NCBI GenBank assembly: GCA_963741755.1
Contig: CAVUJG010000008.1
Coordinates: 62,001-126,000, forward strand
DNA: 64,000 nucleotides
From: Sva-07 sp963741755
GTDB lineage: Bacteria > Actinomycetota > Acidimicrobiia > Acidimicrobiales > Ilumatobacteraceae
Direction of reading: 5' to 3'
Both the position numbers and the translations under genes were made by a program. The notes beneath the pieces were generated by a model that did no database searches, was not told the DNA's origin, and saw only the letters and a list, made by a program, of their open reading frames with translations. This document shows positions 17,639 to 27,815 of this stretch, one piece after another; within the stretch, counting starts at the first letter, position 1, and the number at the start of each line of letters is the position of its first letter.

Positions 17639-19122
17639 CGAGAACCTCTGATGGGAGCGTGGCGATGTCGCCGCATCCCATCGAGATGCAGACATCACCG
17701 TCACGGAGCTCGCCGGCGAGGAACGAGACGAGGTCCTCACGACGTGGTAGCCACACCACGCGGCGAGCAGGGTCGGCTTCGGTCACGGCGTTGACGATCA
17801 ACTTGCCCGTCACGCCGGGGATGGGGACCGTCCCGGACGCATAGATGTCGGTCAGGACCACGAGGTCGGCAGCGGTGAATGCGGGGCCGTACTCATGCCA
17901 CATCTCCTGGATGCGGTGATACCGGTTCGGTTGGAACACCGCGACGATGCGTTGCCACGAATCGCCGCTGTCGCGCGGCAGCACGGATCACCGCATCGAT
18001 CTCGGACGGGAGGTGGGCGTAGTCGTCGACGAACGTCGCCCCGCGGTCGACGCCACGAACGTCGAATCGGCGTGCGACGCCACCGAACCGTGCGAGTGCC
18101 GACGCAATGTCGTCGAACGAGACACCGACGCTCAAGGCCATCGCTGCGGCGCCGGTTGCGTTGACAACGTTGTGGATGCCGCGCAATGGCAGCGCGATCT
18201 CGCCGAGGGTCTCGGTGCCCCCGTCGTCGAGGCGGCGCGTCAGCTCGAACCGGAACGATCCCGAGGTGGCACGTACGTCGACGGCGCGGACGTCGCAGTC
18301 GATGCCGAGACCGTACGTCGCCCCGCCGTGGCGGAGTGCCAGTTCGACACCGATCGGGTCGTCTCCGCAGATCACCTTCGGCCCGTCGATCTGGCCGAGG
18401 AAGTCGTCGAATCCCGCGACGATGCCGTCGAACGAGCCGTAGTGGTCGAGGTGATCGGCCTCGACGTTGGTGAGGATGGCCCCGAAGAGCGGGAGTTCGA
18501 GGTGCGTGCCGTCGCTCTCGTCGGCCTCGACGACCAGCCAGTCGCCGTGGGTCCACTGTGCACCGGTACCGACGTCGGTGACGTCGCCGCCGACGACGAA
18601 GCTCGGGCGCATTCCCGCGTGAGCGAGGATCAACATGAGCATCGAGGTCGTCGTGGTCTTGCCGTGCGTGCCGGCGACCGCCAATGACTGCGCCCGGGCG
18701 CAGATCGAGGCGAGCATCCCGGCCCGAGTGAGCACGGTGCCCCCCGTCGCTCGGGCTTCGTCGAGTTCGATGTTTCGCGCCGGGATCGCCGTCGACGCGG
18801 TGACGGCGTCGACGCCGTGGACGAGCGCTCGGTCGTGTCCGATGTACACATCGACGCCGGCCGCCCTGACCCGATCGAGCACCGGATGTTCGCGCAAGTC
18901 CGACCCGGAGACCACGTGACCCATCTCGGCGAGCGCGATCGCGACGGCACTCATGCCCGGCCCGCCGACGCCGACGACGTGGAGTCGATGCTCGATCGCG
19001 AGGTCGAGTGGTGGCTGCGGCGACGGCAACGACGGCACCGGCCGGTCGGCCAGAGCACCAAGGGCAGCACGAGTGGTGGGGGTAGTGGTGGGGGTGGGGG
19101 TGGCGAGCGCTGGGGACGTCAC
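17622..19122 (-). CDS. murC: UDP-N-acetylmuramate--L-alanine ligase (frameshift as sequenced)
   Basis: ATP-dependent Mur ligase adding the first stem alanine. Visible motifs: HVVGVGGPGMSAVA (nucleotide fold), AVAGTHGKTTTTSML (P-loop), EADESDGT and FVDDYAHLPSEIDAV. After this the frame is lost near 17971-17979. The C-terminal domain continues one frame over (DSGDSWQRIVAVFQPNRYHR, PGVTGKLIV, SMGCGDI). Removing one inserted base gives 499 residues, a normal length. GTG 19122 overlaps the murG stop (GTGA). The gene is essential in all known walled bacteria. Confidence 0.93.
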
Positions 19123-20231
19123 GATGGCGTCGATGCTATTGCGACGCGTTCGATCAAACCTGCCAAGGCGCCGGAACGATGGATCGCGCCGCGTCGGTGT
19201 GCGGACGCCGCGAGTTCCTCGCGTCGATCCGGCTGCATGCGCAGCACCTCGATGGTGTCGGCCAGTCGGTCGAGTTCGCCTTCGCGCAACAGGAGCGCTC
19301 CGTCGACCTCGGACAACCACTGCACGTTGTCGGTCTGGTGATCATCGGCCGACGCCGCCCACGGCACGAGAATCGCAGGCGTCCCGGTGACCGCGACTTC
19401 GTGGACGGTGCTCGCCCCGCCACGTCCAATCATGATGTCGCACGCCTCGTAGACGGCCGCCATGTCCGCCTCGTAGCCGATCACCTGGTGGAGCACCGCA
19501 CCGTCGACGTGCACGATGCGATCGGCGAACCGTTCACCCGCGATCTGGCGCACCGCCAGGAGTTCGTCGTCGGAGTGCACAGCGAGGTACTTGGCGATGG
19601 CGTCGTTCAGAACTCCGGAGCCGAGCGATCCACCCATCACGGCGACCATGAAACGCTCAGGATCGATCCCGAGCGCATGGCGCGCAGCCAGACGTCGAGA
19701 ATCGGACGACCGATCGACGTCGAGAATCGCCTGGCGCACAGGGGCGCCGGTCACCACCGCGCGCGGCAGCGGCGAATGCTCGAAGGCGACCGCACAGGCT
19801 GCTGCCGAGCGGGCCGCCAACCGGCTCGCACGTCCGGGCGTCCGGTCGTACGACACCACGACCACCGGGATGCGCAGCCGTCGGGCAGCGAACACCGACG
19901 GCATGCTCGCGTAGCCACCGACCGACACGACGACTCGTGGCTGCCACTGGCGCAGCAACCGGATCGCGGCTCGCGTACTGCGCACCATCTTGGGTACGAA
20001 CCCCAGGTTCGCCCGGGTCAGGCGCCGCTGGGCACCGACGACGTCGAGGAACTCGTGGGCATATTGCGTCTCCGGCAACAGCCGCGTCTCGATGCCACGT
20101 TGAGCGCCGACGTAGCGGACGGTGTCTGCCGCGTGACCGGCGGCAACCAGCGCGTCGGCCACGGCGAGCGCAGGCACTACGTGCCCGGAGGTGCCACCGC
20201 CGGTGACCACGGCGAACACCGGCTCGGTCAT
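19119..20231 (-). CDS. murG: UDP-GlcNAc:lipid I N-acetylglucosaminyltransferase MurG
   Basis: A 370-residue peripheral membrane GT28 enzyme making lipid II. The N-terminal glycine loop GGGTSGHVVPALAVADAL, the second loop VVSVGGYASMPSVFAA, MGGSLGSGVLND and the donor-binding region GRGGASTVHEVAVTGTPA are all recognisable. ATG 20231 overlaps the ftsW stop (ATGA), and the end overlaps murC (GTGA). Confidence 0.97.
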   Translation of the reverse strand: MTEPVFAVVTGGGTSGHVVPALAVADALVAAGHAADTVRYVGAQRGIETRLLPETQYAHEFLDVVGAQRRLTRANLGFVPKMVRSTRAAIRLLRQWQPRVVVSVGGYASMPSVFAARRLRIPVVVVSYDRTPGRASRLAARSAAACAVAFEHSPLPRAVVTGAPVRQAILDVDRSSDSRRLAARHALGIDPERFMVAVMGGSLGSGVLNDAIAKYLAVHSDDELLAVRQIAGERFADRIVHVDGAVLHQVIGYEADMAAVYEACDIMIGRGGASTVHEVAVTGTPAILVPWAASADDHQTDNVQWLSEVDGALLLREGELDRLADTIEVLRMQPDRREELAASAHRRGAIHRSGALAGLIERVAIASTPS

Positions 20232-21466
20232 CGGGCGTTGATGCGCCGCGCCACGCTCAACAGGAGGCCAGCGGCGGTCATGCTGACGAAGAGTGAACTT
20301 CCGCCCGCGGAGAAGAACGGCAACGTCAATCCCGTCACCGGCATGAACCCGACGACACCACCGATGTTCACGATCGCTTGGACACCGAACCAGGCGGCGA
20401 TGCCGCCGGCGAGCAGCATGCCGAAACGATCCGGCGCAGCGATGGCGGTCTGGACGCCGAGGGCGACCAGCATCACGAATCCACCGATCACGGCGACCGT
20501 CCCGATCAGGCCGAGCTCGTCCGCGATGACGGCGAAGATGAAGTCGCTGTGCGCATAGGGGAGATAGCCGAGCTTGGCATTGCTGCCGCCGATCCCGGAC
20601 CCCGAGATGCCGCCGGACGCCATGCTCAGGTAGCCCTGGTAGGTCTGATACGCCAGGTGATCCTTCTCCTCGGCAATGTTCATGAACGCCGTGAAGCGAT
20701 CGAGTCGACGAGGGCTCGACACGACGAAGAGCAATGCAGCGCCCACGGCTCCCGCCGTCATGACCGCCAGTGGTGTCACCGGTACACCGGCGACCCATGC
20801 AACGCTGAACACGATCGCGCCGAGCACGACTGCGGCACCGAGGTCGCCCTGCATCAGGCACAGCCCAGCCCCGATGGCAGCGATCGCCCCGAGCGGGAAG
20901 AGCGTCGCCGTGCGGTCGGCCAGGTCGTCGCGGCGACGGGTCAGGAGGTCGGCGGCCAGGATCACGACGGCGATCTTGAGGAACTCCGACGGCTGCACGC
21001 TCAGCGGGCCGAGGCGGATCCACGAACGGGCACCGTTGACGCTGGCGCCGACCCCGGGAGCGAACGGCGCCGCCATGCCGGCAACGGCCAGCACCGTGAT
21101 CGGGACGACGAGGCGCTGCCAACGCCGATAGGAGATCTTGACCATGGCAACCAGTGCAATCAGTCCGAGTCCGGCCCACATCGCCTGTTTCGCGAAGACC
21201 CGATACGGCGAATGGCCGAGATTCGCCTCGGTGACCGCCGACGCCGACAGCACCATGACGAGGCCGAGCATGACCAGCACCGACACCACGCCGGCGATGG
21301 CATAGAAGGTTCCCGTCGGTGGCCCGAGCACCTCGGGAGCGAGGCGGGCGCGCTGCGACCCGGCCCTCCGTCTGGGCTTGGGCTCACGGGTCGGCGCTTT
21401 GGCACCTCCGTGCAGGCGGTCGAGCGTTGCCTGTCGTCGGTCGCCGACGCTGATCGTGCTGGTCAT
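20228..21466 (-). CDS. ftsW: SEDS-family septal glycosyltransferase FtsW
   Basis: A 412-residue polytopic protein that polymerises septal peptidoglycan with FtsI. A basic cytoplasmic tail of about 45 residues precedes some ten hydrophobic segments. SEDS motifs are NGARSWIRLGPLSVQPSEFLK (broken here as NGARSWIRLG and SVQPSEFLK), ISGSGIGGSNAKLGYLPYAH region GIGGSNAKLG, and PVTGLTLPFFSAGGSSLF. ATG 21466 overlaps the murD stop. Confidence 0.95.
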   Translation of the reverse strand: MTSTISVGDRRQATLDRLHGGAKAPTREPKPRRRAGSQRARLAPEVLGPPTGTFYAIAGVVSVLVMLGLVMVLSASAVTEANLGHSPYRVFAKQAMWAGLGLIALVAMVKISYRRWQRLVVPITVLAVAGMAAPFAPGVGASVNGARSWIRLGPLSVQPSEFLKIAVVILAADLLTRRRDDLADRTATLFPLGAIAAIGAGLCLMQGDLGAAVVLGAIVFSVAWVAGVPVTPLAVMTAGAVGAALLFVVSSPRRLDRFTAFMNIAEEKDHLAYQTYQGYLSMASGGISGSGIGGSNAKLGYLPYAHSDFIFAVIADELGLIGTVAVIGGFVMLVALGVQTAIAAPDRFGMLLAGGIAAWFGVQAIVNIGGVVGFMPVTGLTLPFFSAGGSSLFVSMTAAGLLLSVARRINAR

Positions 21467-22848
21467 GTGGACCCCTCTCGGTTCGAGCCGCTGATGGACG
21501 CAGTGGTGGACGCGGTGCTCGCGCCGAACAGGTCGAGCACCAAGGAGCGGAAGTGATCGCCGCGGGCTTCGAAGCCCGAGTACTGGTCGAAGCTCGCGCA
21601 GCCAGGCGACAGCAGCACGGTGGCACCTGGCGCTGCGAGGCGATCGGCTCGCTCGACGGCCTCGTCGAGGTCGGAGACGACCTCGACGACGGGCACATCG
21701 GCGAACGCCGCCGCAATGCGCTGCGCCGTGTCGCCCAGCGCGATCACCGCATCGACACCGCCCACGTCAGCGGCCATCGACGTCAGGTCGACTCCCTTGT
21801 CGTAGCCGCCGGCGATCAGCACCAGGCGATCGAAGGACCGAACGGCGGCTGCAGCAGCGTGGGGCGTGGTCGCCTTCGAATCGTTGTACCACGACACACC
21901 GTTCCACGTGCCGAGGTGTTCGAGTCGGTGCGCCGGTCCGGTGAACGACCCCAAGGCCGAGGAGATCGCCTGAGAGTCGGCCAGCCCCGTCTCGAGCACG
22001 AGCGCCGAAGCGGCCAACGCATTGGTCAGATCGTGCGGGAGACTCCGCTTCATGGCCGCGATGTCGGCAATGACGCCACCCGGTCCGACCAGGTGGCCGT
22101 CGGCGACGCAGTAGTCGGCACCGGCGGCACCGAAGGTCACCGATCGGGCCGGGGCCGCACGGAGCCGACGCATCACCACCGGATCGTCGATGAAGCCGAC
22201 GGCGACGTCCTGCGGTCGTTGATTGGCCCACAGTTGGGCCTTGGCGGCTTCGTAGGTGTCCATCGAGCGGTGCCAGTTCAGGTGATCGGGCGCCAAGTTG
22301 AGCCAGGCGGCGCCCTCGGCACGGAACGTCGGCGTCCAGGCGAGACGGAAGCTGGTGCACTCGACGACGAAGGCGTCGAGATCCATGGCGATCGCATCGA
22401 CCAGTGGTGTCGAGGTGTTTCCGGCGTCGATCGTGCGCAGCCCCGCCGCGCGCAGCATCTCGACGGCGAGCAGCGTCGTGGTCGTCTTGCCGTCGGTTCC
22501 GGTGATCGCCAGCATCGGGCGCGGCCCGCCGGGCCGGTCCTGTTCCCACCGATAGGCGAGTTCGATCTCCGACACCACCTCGACTCCGGCGGCCTCGGCG
22601 ACGGCGATCACGGCATGTGTCTCCGGCACGCCCGGTGCTGGGCTGACGAGGTCGCACGAGGCGATCACATCGGCCAGCACGTCGGCATCCGGTCGGTCGA
22701 GCAGATCCACGCCGAGTTCGTTTGCCAGTTCGCTCCGTCGCGCATCCACGGTGTCGTCGGCCACCACGACGTCGTAGCCGTGGCGCAGGAGTGCCCGGAC
22801 GGTCGATTCGCCCGCGACGGCGAGTCCGTAGACGAGCGCTCGGGTCAT
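21463..22848 (-). CDS. murD: UDP-N-acetylmuramoylalanine--D-glutamate ligase
   Basis: A 461-residue Mur ligase adding D-Glu. An N-terminal Rossmann-like domain (ALVYGLAVAGESTVRALL) and SPGVPE-like SPAPGVPETH precede the P-loop ITGTDGKTTTT. The central region includes LNLAPDHLNWH. The C-terminal domain has SWYNDSKATTPHAA and LIAGGYDKGVDLT, and LLSPGCASFDQYSGFEARG is the classic MurD ending. ATG 22848 overlaps the mraY stop (ATGA). Confidence 0.97.
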   Translation of the reverse strand: MTRALVYGLAVAGESTVRALLRHGYDVVVADDTVDARRSELANELGVDLLDRPDADVLADVIASCDLVSPAPGVPETHAVIAVAEAAGVEVVSEIELAYRWEQDRPGGPRPMLAITGTDGKTTTTLLAVEMLRAAGLRTIDAGNTSTPLVDAIAMDLDAFVVECTSFRLAWTPTFRAEGAAWLNLAPDHLNWHRSMDTYEAAKAQLWANQRPQDVAVGFIDDPVVMRRLRAAPARSVTFGAAGADYCVADGHLVGPGGVIADIAAMKRSLPHDLTNALAASALVLETGLADSQAISSALGSFTGPAHRLEHLGTWNGVSWYNDSKATTPHAAAAAVRSFDRLVLIAGGYDKGVDLTSMAADVGGVDAVIALGDTAQRIAAAFADVPVVEVVSDLDEAVERADRLAAPGATVLLSPGCASFDQYSGFEARGDHFRSLVLDLFGASTASTTASISGSNREGST

Positions 22849-23891
22849 GGCTGTACCTGTGCGGTGAAGTCGGCGATGAAGATCGCGAGCGCCGAGGCCA
22901 CGCAGATTGCCGAGATCAGCCAGAAACGGATGATCACGGTGGTCTCGGGCCAGCCGATCAGCTCGAAGTGGTGGTGGATCGGCGACATGCGGAACAGGCG
23001 CTTCGTACGACCCGAGGCCTTGAACACACCCATCTGGATGGCGACCGATCCGGCCTCCATCACGTAGATGCCTCCGATCAATGCGATCAGCAGGGTCACG
23101 TTGAGGGTCAGCGCGCAGAATGCCAACGCCGAGCCGATCGCCAACGCACCGACATCGCCCATGAAGATCCGTGCCGGTGCCGCGTTCCACCACAGGAATC
23201 CCAGACAGCCTCCGGCGAACGCTGCAGAGAACACACCCATGTCGAGCGGGTTGACGACCGTGCTGTAGATCTCCGGATTACGGAACGCCCAGTAGGCAAT
23301 GATCGTGAACGCGCCGAACCCCATGAGCGCCGATCCGGATGCGAGCCCGTCGAGCCCGTCGGTCACATTGACCGCATTCGTCGTCGCCCAGATGATCATG
23401 CCGGCCCAGACGACCCACACCGCGGTGGGCACTTCGAAGCCGACGTTCCCACGGGTGACGTTGATCGTCTGGGAGATGCCGGTGCCGACCACCAGCCACC
23501 ACGCCATTCCGATGCTGGCCAACATGGTGATGTAGTTCTTCTGTTTCCAGAAGATGCCGCGGTTGTGGCGCTTGCGTACCTTGATGTAGTCGTCGAGGAA
23601 GCCCATCAGCGCCATGAAGAGCACGCCGACCCAGACGATCATCGTCTGGTCGGAGAAGGCAAGTCCCCGTCGAAGGTGTGCGATCAGCCAACCGATGAAG
23701 GCGGCGATCACGATGGCGATGCCGCCCATCGTCGGCGTGCCTTGCTTGGGCATGTGGTGATCGGGCCCGTGGTCCTCCTTGCCGAGGATCGGCTGGCCCT
23801 GGCCACGCTGACGGAAGAACACGATCAGGTACCGGGTGCCGAACAGCGACACGAGCATCGAGCTCGCTCCCGCCAGGATGATGGCGATCAC
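22845..23891 (-). CDS. mraY: Phospho-N-acetylmuramoyl-pentapeptide transferase
   Basis: A 348-residue polytopic enzyme making lipid I. Motifs GTPTMGG, FLDDYIKVRKRHNRG, NAVNVTDGLDGLA and FMGDVGALAIG are present, and HHHFELIGWPE is the MraY signature. GTG 23891 is preferred to GTG 23909 because GGAGG lies 7 bases before it and it forms a GTGA overlap with the murE stop. murF, normally located just before mraY, is missing. Confidence 0.95.
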   Translation of the reverse strand: MIAIILAGASSMLVSLFGTRYLIVFFRQRGQGQPILGKEDHGPDHHMPKQGTPTMGGIAIVIAAFIGWLIAHLRRGLAFSDQTMIVWVGVLFMALMGFLDDYIKVRKRHNRGIFWKQKNYITMLASIGMAWWLVVGTGISQTINVTRGNVGFEVPTAVWVVWAGMIIWATTNAVNVTDGLDGLASGSALMGFGAFTIIAYWAFRNPEIYSTVVNPLDMGVFSAAFAGGCLGFLWWNAAPARIFMGDVGALAIGSALAFCALTLNVTLLIALIGGIYVMEAGSVAIQMGVFKASGRTKRLFRMSPIHHHFELIGWPETTVIIRFWLISAICVASALAIFIADFTAQVQP

Positions 23892-25339
23892 GAACGTGCC
23901 TCCAGACACTTGCGGGCGACGGCCCGATCGTCGAATTCGATGGTGTGGTCGGCGAATTCCTGCGTCGTCTCGTGGCCCTTGCCGGCGATGACCACGACGT
24001 CGCCCGGCCCGGCCGAGGCAATGGCCTCGCAGATCGCTGCGTGACGGTCGACGTCGGTCACGATCGTCGACGGGGAATCGGCGTCGATCCCCTTCACGAT
24101 CTCGTCGATGATCATCGACGGTTGCTCACTTCGCGGGTTGTCGGACGTCACCACGACGCGATCCGCATGCCGACTCGCTACTGCGCCCATCGTCGGCCGC
24201 TTGGCGCGATCCCGATTGCCGCCGCAGCCGAAGACGACCGTCAGCGAACCCGTGCTTCCTGCGACACGACGGGCCGATTCGAGCAGCCGCTCGAGACCAT
24301 CGGGCGTGTGCGCGTAGTCGACGACGATCGTCACGCCGCGACGTCGGCTCTCGTCGGTGTCGACGATCTCGAAACGGCCAGGGACGGCGGGCAGGGTCGC
24401 CACCGCACCGATGGCAACGTCGACGTCGATGCCGAGCTCGACGGCGGTCGTCAGAGCGGCCAGCGAGTTCGACACGTTGAAGTCGCCGCCCATCGGCACC
24501 TCGACTCGTCGACCGCGCCAGACATAGCGATGCGCGGCCGCTGTCACTTCCACCTCGGACAGGTCCTGGGTGCTGTAGGTCACGATGCGGAACTCTCGCC
24601 CGATGACGTCGCTCGCTGACGTGTCGGCGATCAGGCGCCCGTAGGGGTCGTCGATGTTGACCACGCCGAGGTGAGAGAACTCGGGCGAGAAGAGCCGCGC
24701 CTTGGCCCGGAAGTACTCCTCCTGCGAGCCGTGGAGGTCGAGATGATCGTGGCCGAGGTTGGTGAACACGACCGCGTCGAACTCGGTTCCGTCGGCCCGG
24801 TGCATTGCCAGCGCATGCGACGACACCTCGAGCACCGCCGCGGACTTGCCCGCATCGACGAACTCGCGCAGCACGGCCTGCAACTCGGGCGCTTCGGGCG
24901 TGGTGCGTGGGCCGTGGAGCGTTCCGATGACACCACAGGGCATGCCCGCTCCGTCGAAGATCGACGCCAGCAGCGCCGCGGTCGTCGTCTTGCCGTTCGT
25001 GCCGGTGACGCCCACGGTGGCGAGTGACCGACTCGGGTGACCGGCCACCTCGGCAGCGATCGGCCCGAGCCGGAGACGGGTGTCGTCGACGATGATCTGG
25101 GGCACGTCGACGTGTTCGAGCGGATGGTCGGCGAGAAGTGCTGTCGCCCCGGCATCCACGGCGTCGGCGGCGAACGCATGGCCGTCGAAGTGCTCACCAC
25201 GGAGACAGGCGTACAAGGACCCGGGAGCGATGCGGCGCGAGTCGTGGACGACGGACCGGATCGGCGTGCCCTGGTCGACGATCGTTCGCAGCTCGCGCAG
25301 GCCGGTGGGGTCCGACGTCGACGCCATCGACGAACTCAC
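23888..25339 (-). CDS. murE: UDP-MurNAc-tripeptide synthetase, meso-diaminopimelate type
   Basis: A 483-residue Mur ligase. VHDSRRIAPGSLYACLRG begins the N-terminal domain, with P-loop VTGTNGKTTTAALL and VVDYAHTPDGLERLL later. The DNPR motif in TSDNPRSEQP indicates meso-diaminopimelate as the third residue rather than lysine. GTG 25339 overlaps the ftsI stop (GTGA); ATG 25327 is an alternative. The downstream neighbour is mraY with no room for murF. Confidence 0.96.
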   Translation of the reverse strand: MSSSMASTSDPTGLRELRTIVDQGTPIRSVVHDSRRIAPGSLYACLRGEHFDGHAFAADAVDAGATALLADHPLEHVDVPQIIVDDTRLRLGPIAAEVAGHPSRSLATVGVTGTNGKTTTAALLASIFDGAGMPCGVIGTLHGPRTTPEAPELQAVLREFVDAGKSAAVLEVSSHALAMHRADGTEFDAVVFTNLGHDHLDLHGSQEEYFRAKARLFSPEFSHLGVVNIDDPYGRLIADTSASDVIGREFRIVTYSTQDLSEVEVTAAAHRYVWRGRRVEVPMGGDFNVSNSLAALTTAVELGIDVDVAIGAVATLPAVPGRFEIVDTDESRRRGVTIVVDYAHTPDGLERLLESARRVAGSTGSLTVVFGCGGNRDRAKRPTMGAVASRHADRVVVTSDNPRSEQPSMIIDEIVKGIDADSPSTIVTDVDRHAAICEAIASAGPGDVVVIAGKGHETTQEFADHTIEFDDRAVARKCLEARS

Positions 25340-27342
25340 GGTGCCTGACAGCCGGTCGCGCCTGGCGTCGGAACGATGCCGAGTTCGTGGATGAGCGTCG
25401 GGGCCAGTTCGGCGAACACGGGTGCGGCTGCGGTACCGCCGAATCGGTCGTTCGTGCCCGCTGGGGGTTCGTCGACGGAGACCAGCACGGTGACCTGAGG
25501 GTTCTCGGCAGGGAAGAACCCGACGAAGCTGGCGTAGTAGATGCGGTTGCCGTCGGCGTCGAAATACGTTCCGTTGTCGGCAGCCTTGAACGCGGTGCCC
25601 GTCTTGCCGGCGATCGACAGCCCATCGACCTGCGCTCGTGTGGCGGTGCCGGAGCACACCACGTTGCGCATCATCTCGGTCGTCTGCATCGCCGCCAGTT
25701 CCGTGACGACCTGGCGCGATTCCGACGGATCGGTCTCGACGACGCTGCCGTCGGGACCGACGGTGGCCTTCACCAGTTTCGGGGCGACGTAGGTCCCCCG
25801 ATTGGCGATCGTGTTGATCGCCGCGACGAGCTGCAACGACGTGCTGGACACGCCTTGACCGTAGGCGACCGTGACGCGCTCGGAGCCCCACAGGTCTTCG
25901 GGCTGCTTGAGGATCCCAGGTGATTCACCGGGGAAGTCGAGCGCCGTCTTCGAACCGAGCCCGAACGCCGCCATGTACTCGCGATGACGCTCTCGGCCCA
26001 TCTCCTGCTGGACGAAGATGGTGCCGATGTTCGACGACTCGGTGAGGATCTGAGCGACCGACATCACCTCGTCAGGATGCTCGTGGGAGTCCTTGAGGAG
26101 ATCGTCGTAGTACTGCTTGCGCCACGGCACGACGTAGGACGTCTCGGGTGTGACCAGCCCCTCGCTCAGTGAGCTGGCGATCGTGATCACCTTCGCCACC
26201 GAGCCCGGCTCGTAGGCGTCGACGGCCGCGAAGTTGCCCGAGGTGACCCCGTAGGCGCCGGTCTCGTCGTCACGGCGCACCGATGCCATCGAGTAGATCT
26301 CGCCGGTGTCGGTGTCCATGGCGATCGCCGTGGCGCCCTTCGCTCCGATGGCCGCGACCTGTTCGAGGAGCACCTGCTCGGTCGAGTACTGGACCGAACG
26401 GTCGAGCGTCAACACGAGGTCGTCGCCCGCCACCGGTTGGGCCGTCACGGTCTCCGAACCCGGAATCGAACGTCCACCTGGAGCGACCTCCCGGCGCATC
26501 TCGCCGCCGGTGCCCGTCAGGAGGTCGTCGTACTGGATCTCGAGCCCCGAGATTCCGATGCCATCGATGTTGGTTCGTCCGATCACGCTGCGCCCCGTGT
26601 CGCCTCCTGGCATCTCACGGCGGCTCTCGCGATCGACATTCACCCCTGGAAGTTTCATGGCGGCGATCTCGTCGCCGATGTCGGCGTCGGCCTGGCGTTG
26701 CACGAACACGAACCCGCGGTCCTTTGCAGCGATCTCGGCGACCAGTTCCGCAACCTTCTCGTCGGGCAGCTCGAGCAGGTCGTCGAGGATCTGGACGGTG
26801 GCAGGTCCGTTGTCGATCAGCTTGGGGTTGATCGACACGGTGACCGCCGGCACCGACATCGCCAGTTCGGCCCCATGTCGATCGAAGACCGTCCCCCGCT
26901 GGGCAGGAATGGTGACCGAGCGAGTCCACTGGTCGGCAGCGGCCGACCGCAGGCTCTCGGCCTCGGTGGTCTGCAAGTACGCAACACGGCCGATCAGCCC
27001 GAGCAGGACGGCGCCGATCACCACGAGGGCGAGGATCAGCCGTCGGCGTGGCGAGCCGGCGCGGAATCTCGACACGACGCGCCGCGGCGGCGTCGTACGA
27101 ACCTTCGCACGGGCCCTGGGCGGGCTGGCCGGCGCGCGGTGAGGTCGCTGCGGTCGCTGCGGCGGCGCCGCGTGCGACTTCGTGCGCGTGGCTGCCGGCG
27201 CGGTCCGAGACGCCGGTGCACGACGACGACCGGTCTCCTCGCGAGGGCGCGGCGCGGTGCTCGTCGAGCGCGAGCGTGCAGGGGCCGTCGAATGGCTGCG
27301 GCTCCCCGGGGTCACACCGTGTGATCGGGTGACGGGCTTCAC
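25336..27342 (-). CDS. ftsI: Septal transpeptidase FtsI (PBP3, class B PBP)
   Basis: A 668-residue penicillin-binding protein. Residues 1 to about 100 form a Pro/Arg/Ser-rich cytoplasmic tail, followed by a membrane anchor (LILALVVIGAVLLGLIGRVA). The dimerisation domain begins IPAQRGTVFDRHGAELA. Transpeptidase motifs are SVAK (nucleophile Ser near residue 380), SSN near 436 and KTG near 580 (AGKTGTAF). Partner FtsL lies immediately upstream and FtsW is in the same unit. GTG 27342 overlaps the ftsL stop. Confidence 0.96.
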   Translation of the reverse strand: MKPVTRSHGVTPGSRSHSTAPARSRSTSTAPRPREETGRRRAPASRTAPAATRTKSHAAPPQRPQRPHRAPASPPRARAKVRTTPPRRVVSRFRAGSPRRRLILALVVIGAVLLGLIGRVAYLQTTEAESLRSAAADQWTRSVTIPAQRGTVFDRHGAELAMSVPAVTVSINPKLIDNGPATVQILDDLLELPDEKVAELVAEIAAKDRGFVFVQRQADADIGDEIAAMKLPGVNVDRESRREMPGGDTGRSVIGRTNIDGIGISGLEIQYDDLLTGTGGEMRREVAPGGRSIPGSETVTAQPVAGDDLVLTLDRSVQYSTEQVLLEQVAAIGAKGATAIAMDTDTGEIYSMASVRRDDETGAYGVTSGNFAAVDAYEPGSVAKVITIASSLSEGLVTPETSYVVPWRKQYYDDLLKDSHEHPDEVMSVAQILTESSNIGTIFVQQEMGRERHREYMAAFGLGSKTALDFPGESPGILKQPEDLWGSERVTVAYGQGVSSTSLQLVAAINTIANRGTYVAPKLVKATVGPDGSVVETDPSESRQVVTELAAMQTTEMMRNVVCSGTATRAQVDGLSIAGKTGTAFKAADNGTYFDADGNRIYYASFVGFFPAENPQVTVLVSVDEPPAGTNDRFGGTAAAPVFAELAPTLIHELGIVPTPGATGCQAP

Positions 27343-27815
27343 GGAGCCGCCTCGGTGACGCTCTTGACCGCACGGAACTGGTCGAGTGGGTCGGTGTGGA
27401 TCACGATGCGCACAGCGTTGTCACCGATGGGGCCAGCGGCAGCGAGTTGGCGGGCGACCGCTTCGGGCGTGACCGTCACGAACGTACTGGCTCGCCCGCG
27501 ACGCATCCCGAGTTCGGACGCCGCAGCGGCGAGACGAACGGGCGAACGCAGCTCGGCTCGTTCATAGCGCAACTCGTCGAATCGCTCACGTTCGACGCTG
27601 ACCTGGCGGTCGAGCCGGTCGAGCCGGAGCTGACGTCCGGCGAGTTGTGTGTGGAACACGGCGGCGCCGAGCAGTCCGAGGAAGACCAGAGACCAAGCGA
27701 GCCCGGCGAACATCGCCGGCCATCGACGACGGCGCGGTACGACGGTCAGCGACGGCTTCGACGCTGCATTGGAACGGCGCGCCTCGCTGTCGCGAAGCAA
27801 TGGGAGTGCGATCAT
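27339..27815 (-). CDS. ftsL: FtsL-like divisome membrane protein
   Basis: A 158-residue bitopic protein. A basic N-terminus (VVPRRRRWPA) precedes one membrane helix (FAGLAWSLVFLGLLGAAVF). A short coiled coil follows (LRLDRLDRQVSVERERFDELRYERAELR). Sequence conservation in this family is poor; the call rests on topology and position between rsmH and ftsI. ATG 27815 has GGAGG upstream and overlaps the rsmH stop (ATGA). The C-terminal 40 residues are periplasmic with no motif. Confidence 0.85.
   Translation of the reverse strand: MIALPLLRDSEARRSNAASKPSLTVVPRRRRWPAMFAGLAWSLVFLGLLGAAVFHTQLAGRQLRLDRLDRQVSVERERFDELRYERAELRSPVRLAAAASELGMRRGRASTFVTVTPEAVARQLAAAGPIGDNAVRIVIHTDPLDQFRAVKSVTEAAP

Noticed and set aside
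17622..19122. murC as a true pseudogene
   Set aside because: Both halves are fully conserved around one extra base, the gene is essential, and the same kind of insertion recurs in several other genes.
19119..21179. Single 686-codon minus-strand frame over murG and part of ftsW
   Set aside because: Only the part from ATG 20231 matches MurG; the upstream part is an out-of-frame reading of ftsW.
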